Both the position numbers and the translations under genes were made by a program. The notes under the pieces were generated by a model. The model was not told the origin of the DNA. It did not search any database and was given only the letters and a program-made list of their open reading frames with translations. From Runella sp. SP2 (GTDB lineage: Bacteria > Bacteroidota > Bacteroidia > Cytophagales > Spirosomataceae): 64,000 nucleotides of DNA. Below are positions 61,551 to 64,000 of the stretch, in pieces; the first letter of the stretch is position 1, and each line of letters opens with the position of its first letter. The stretch spans positions 2,852,001-2,916,000 of the forward strand of contig NZ_CP031030.1 of NCBI RefSeq assembly GCF_003711225.1, read 5' to 3'.

Positions 61551-63350
61551 ATGAAGAAAACTATCCTATTTTTGACGCTTTTAGCAAGCACTGCCTTTGC
61601 CCAACAACCCACTCCCGACGCCCGTTTTGCAGGATTGGACACCCTTTTTGCCCGCGTCCTCAACGAATGGAAATGCGCAGGTTTTGCCGTGGCAGTGGTG
61701 GAAAAAGACAAAATCGTTTATGCCAAGGGCTTTGGGTACGCCGATATCGATTCCAAACGCCCCGTCACCGAACACACCCAATTTGCCGCAGGAAGTTGTA
61801 CCAAACCCTTCACCTGCGCCGCTTTAGGCTTACTACGAGCCGAAAACAAAATAGACTTTAACCATTCTGTCCGCGAATATTTGCCTCAATTGTCGTTTTA
61901 CAACGAGGAGATGAACAAAAACATCACCGTTCGCGACTTAATGTGCCACCGAACGGGTTTGCCCCGCCACGACCAAGCGTGGGCACTATTTTCCACCCAT
62001 TCCGTTGATACTTTACTCAAACGGGTTCAGTATTTAGAGCCTAATTATGGGCTGCGCGAAAAATGGCAATACAACAACTTTATGTTTGCGGCACAAGGAA
62101 AAATGGTCGAAAACCTCTCTGGGCAATCTTATCGTGCCTTTGTGAGGGAACGAATTTTTCAACCTTTGGGAATGAAGGACGTTACTTTTTCGGTCGATAG
62201 CATGACGCTCTACAACGACCGTTCGTTGTGCTATGCCGTTTCGGAAGATGACAAAATCGTACCGTTAGATTATTTCAACCTAGATGTGATGTCGGCGGTG
62301 GGAGGCATCAACACCTCCGTCAGTGAGATGGCAAAGTGGGTCATGTTGTGGGCCAACAACGGTATTTACAAAGGCAAACGCATCCTTCCTGCCGAATACG
62401 TTCGCGAAGCCATCAGCTCACAAATGGTTGTGCGTGACGCTGCTCCATCGGCCAGCAACCCGTCATTGCACTTTGAAAATTACGGTCTTGGCTGGTTTTT
62501 ATCCTCCTATCGGGGGCATTATCGGGTAGAACACGGCGGAAACATTTCGGGTTTTTCGACCAATACCTGTTTCTTTCCCACCGACGGCGTAGGCATTGTG
62601 GTTTTCTGCAACCAAGCAGTGTCGCGGGTTCCGTCCGTAGTTCGGAATATTCTCGCCGACCGAATGCTCGGTCTTCCTTATAAAGATTGGCAAAGCTACC
62701 TCTACACCTCCGATATGGCGGCTAAAAACGCTGCCAAGAGTGCCAAGAGCCAAATGGCGAGCTTGACCAAAACCAACGTCAAGCCCGCGCATCCAGCAGA
62801 TGAATACGAGGGTTACTTCCAACACAAAGGGTACGGAACGTTTGAAATTGTAAACCGTAACGACTCGCTCTTTGCCGTTTTTCCGTTACAACAATGGTAT
62901 TTACGTCCCTATGGACACGACGTTTTTGATGCTTTGCCCGTCGATAAAAGCGGAAAAGTGGCGTCCGAAGGTAGTGTTCAGCGAATTGTATTTAACCAAA
63001 ATACTGAGGCCGAAATAGCCAGTGCCTCCATCGCTTTTGAACCTGAATTGATTCATCCGCTGGAATTTACGTGGTCGCCTAAAGTCAAAAAATTACCCAA
63101 AGTTGTCCTTCAACGCTACGTAGGCGAGTATAATCTCAATGGTATGGCCATGAAAGTGGGCCTCAATGCCAACGAAATTTTGTACTTATCGCTCCCTAAC
63201 CAGCCTACCCGCGAATTAGAAGCGCTCGGTAAAGGGAAATTTCGGCTAAAGGGGTTGAACGGTTATTCGATTTCGTTCAGCCAAGATGCGAAAGAATTTT
63301 TACTAACTCAGCCCAATGGCATCTTCAAAGCCCTCAAAAAGAAAGCATAA
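61551..63350 (+). CDS. Secreted beta-lactamase-family serine hydrolase with DUF3471 domain
   Basis: The 599-residue protein has a signal peptide ending near TAFAQ (residue 18). The class C beta-lactamase-like domain (about 25-390) has SxxK as SCTK (Ser82, Lys85), the YxN motif in YNN (Tyr174, Asn176) and a HGG segment (RVEHGGNISG) in place of KTG. The C-terminal DUF3471-like domain (about 405-595) includes the YEGYFQHKGYGTFEIVN region. Such proteins are esterases or D-aminopeptidases rather than true beta-lactamases in most cases. It is followed by a tiny membrane-protein gene and a hairpin repeat. Confidence 0.92.
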   Translation: MKKTILFLTLLASTAFAQQPTPDARFAGLDTLFARVLNEWKCAGFAVAVVEKDKIVYAKGFGYADIDSKRPVTEHTQFAAGSCTKPFTCAALGLLRAENKIDFNHSVREYLPQLSFYNEEMNKNITVRDLMCHRTGLPRHDQAWALFSTHSVDTLLKRVQYLEPNYGLREKWQYNNFMFAAQGKMVENLSGQSYRAFVRERIFQPLGMKDVTFSVDSMTLYNDRSLCYAVSEDDKIVPLDYFNLDVMSAVGGINTSVSEMAKWVMLWANNGIYKGKRILPAEYVREAISSQMVVRDAAPSASNPSLHFENYGLGWFLSSYRGHYRVEHGGNISGFSTNTCFFPTDGVGIVVFCNQAVSRVPSVVRNILADRMLGLPYKDWQSYLYTSDMAAKNAAKSAKSQMASLTKTNVKPAHPADEYEGYFQHKGYGTFEIVNRNDSLFAVFPLQQWYLRPYGHDVFDALPVDKSGKVASEGSVQRIVFNQNTEAEIASASIAFEPELIHPLEFTWSPKVKKLPKVVLQRYVGEYNLNGMAMKVGLNANEILYLSLPNQPTRELEALGKGKFRLKGLNGYSISFSQDAKEFLLTQPNGIFKALKKKA

Positions 63351-63368
63351 TCTAAACGACTCACAACG

Positions 63369-63500
63369 ATGGAAACTTCTCAATTGGTAAAATCCAAACT
63401 CTTCAAAGTGTTTCTCGTGGTATTCATTGCCGCTTGCCTGTTTAAAATTTTTGGAAGTGGATATGATTTTGGACAATGGCTGTACCGTTCGACGCACTAA
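63369..63500 (+). CDS. Short membrane protein, 43 residues
   Basis: It starts with ATG at 63369, 18 bases after the hydrolase stop, and ends TAA at 63498-63500. It has one hydrophobic segment (KVFLVVFIAACLFKIFG) followed by GSGYDFGQWLYRS. Small proteins with a similar GYxFGQWL tail are familiar from Cytophagales, so it is probably real. Function unknown; probably cotranscribed with the serine hydrolase. Confidence 0.6.
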   Translation: METSQLVKSKLFKVFLVVFIAACLFKIFGSGYDFGQWLYRSTH

Positions 63501-63505
63501 CCCTG

Positions 63506-63745
63506 CCCGTGCGGGAGGATACACGTGCGGGAGGATACTTATATCCGACCCATCACGAGGTTTTGAGAAACCTCTGCGTTGGTTTTGAGAAACCAACGGC
63601 ACCAAATGTGCGGGAGGATACTTATATCCGACCCAAAGGTTTCTCAAAACCTTCAATAACGGTTCACGAGGTTTTGAGAAACCTCTGCGTTGGTTTTGAG
63701 AAACCAACGGCACCAACTGTGCGGGAGGATACTCATATCCGACCC
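63506..63745. repeat. Array of TGAG-loop hairpins in 111-base tandem units
   Basis: Two full units (about 63524-63634 and 63635-63745) repeat at a period of 111. Each holds a GAGGTTT/AAACCTC hairpin (63557-63574 in unit 1), a CGTTGGTTT/AAACCAACG hairpin (63577-63598) and, read on the other strand, a GGATA/TATCC hairpin with loop TAAG or TGAG (63727-63740 in unit 2). A lone inverted AAGGTTT/AAACCTT hairpin lies near 63637. GTGCGGGAGGATAC recurs three or more times. The 409-base stretch 63501-63909 has no gene; 63746-63909 holds nothing further that I recognise. Confidence 0.88.
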
Positions 63746-63909
63746 CTTTGGCGCGAAAACGGCACAGAGCAGCGTCCGATTTTGCACAAAAATTGTTCAA
63801 TTTCGGACAAGAACTCATTCATATATTCACCCAACTACCTGTATATCAAACCACTTTAACCTTGGCACAACTTTAGTGGCACATCATTATTTCAACAATC
63901 CAAATTCCA

Positions 63910-64000
63910 ATGACAAGAGCTATCCTTTTACTGTTTTTATCAACCCATATATTACTCGCTCAGACAGCTAAAATCAGCGGGAACGTCGCCAATACCAGCC
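63910..64000 (+). CDS. N-terminus of a secreted protein, cut by the window edge
   Basis: The ATG at 63910 opens a frame that is still open at 64000. It encodes a signal peptide (ILLLFLSTHILLAQ) and then TAKISGNVANTS, which resembles the first strand of a carboxypeptidase-regulatory-like domain found at the start of TonB receptors and other Bacteroidota outer-membrane proteins. Only 30 residues are visible, so the identity is open. Confidence 0.6.
   Translation, partial: MTRAILLLFLSTHILLAQTAKISGNVANTS

Noticed and set aside
61551-63350. True beta-lactamase resistance gene
   Set aside because: The protein has an extra DUF3471-like domain and HGG instead of KTG, so a general esterase or peptidase role is more likely.

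Overview
The window looks like a chromosomal segment of a Bacteroidota bacterium. Lineage marks include three large TonB-dependent receptors, several PorT-like beta-barrels, DUF5777 and YceI proteins, secreted proteins ending in a Cys-x(1-2)-COOH domain, and promoters of the TTTG / TAnnTTTG type. Gene content (DUF1501/DUF1549 modules, DUF1080, DUF72, AI-2E-type permease) and the moderate GC suggest order Cytophagales, perhaps a Runella- or Dyadobacter-like member of the Spirosomataceae; the genus is a guess. I saw no rRNA, tRNA, CRISPR array, prophage, IS transposase or plasmid gene.

Layout. 1-7695: a four-gene block of Planctomycete-type secreted proteins (two DUF1501 proteins, a PSCyt/DUF1549/DUF1553 protein, and a DUF2231-cytochrome-LRR-CHB protein), interrupted by a recent 214-bp tandem duplication. 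7853-13702: gingipain-like peptidase, fbp, TonB receptor. 13792-17983: three small unknown membrane proteins and a second TonB receptor. 18164-20249: an ECF sigma factor with a candidate dual-membrane-spanning anti-sigma factor. 20443-23982: secreted M64 peptidase and an esterase-lactonase fusion. 24193-28124: leftward cluster selD-rsmI-DUF4105-inositol monophosphatase, heavily colonised by repeats. 28433-36791: very large TonB receptor, CheY-like regulator, MBL hydrolase, PDZ-hydrolase, Nudix protein, CNNM/CorC transporter. 36815-46441: DeoR regulator, DUF1080, a Rieske-DUF5777-YceI group, DUF72, a MORN-repeat metallopeptidase, MarR with YceI, and an Omp85-like protein. 46628-53238: nuoL-nuoM, flippase-like protein, ruvC, AI-2E permease. 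53353-64000: GH13 enzyme, coiled-coil lipoprotein, transglutaminase, OmpA lipoprotein, two barrels, Na+/H+ antiporter, AraC regulator, serine hydrolase, and the start of another secreted protein.

Most of the proteins act at the envelope: nutrient uptake (TonB receptors), extracellular proteolysis and ester/glycan handling, outer-membrane assembly, redox proteins, and sigma/anti-sigma envelope sensing. Housekeeping genes (fbp, rsmI, selD, ruvC, nuoLM) are interspersed.

The most unusual signals are not classic genes. (i) Intergenic hairpins have very different stems but a shared TGAG loop, which is covariation expected of a mobile or functional structured element. (ii) A C/G-rich palindrome of about 62 bp sits in frame inside both selD and the inositol monophosphatase gene, in the same reading frame, so it encodes similar extra peptides. 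(iii) The sigma/anti-sigma pair has an anti-sigma that appears to run from the cytoplasm to an outer-membrane barrel. All functional calls come from reading the sequence; no database search was possible.
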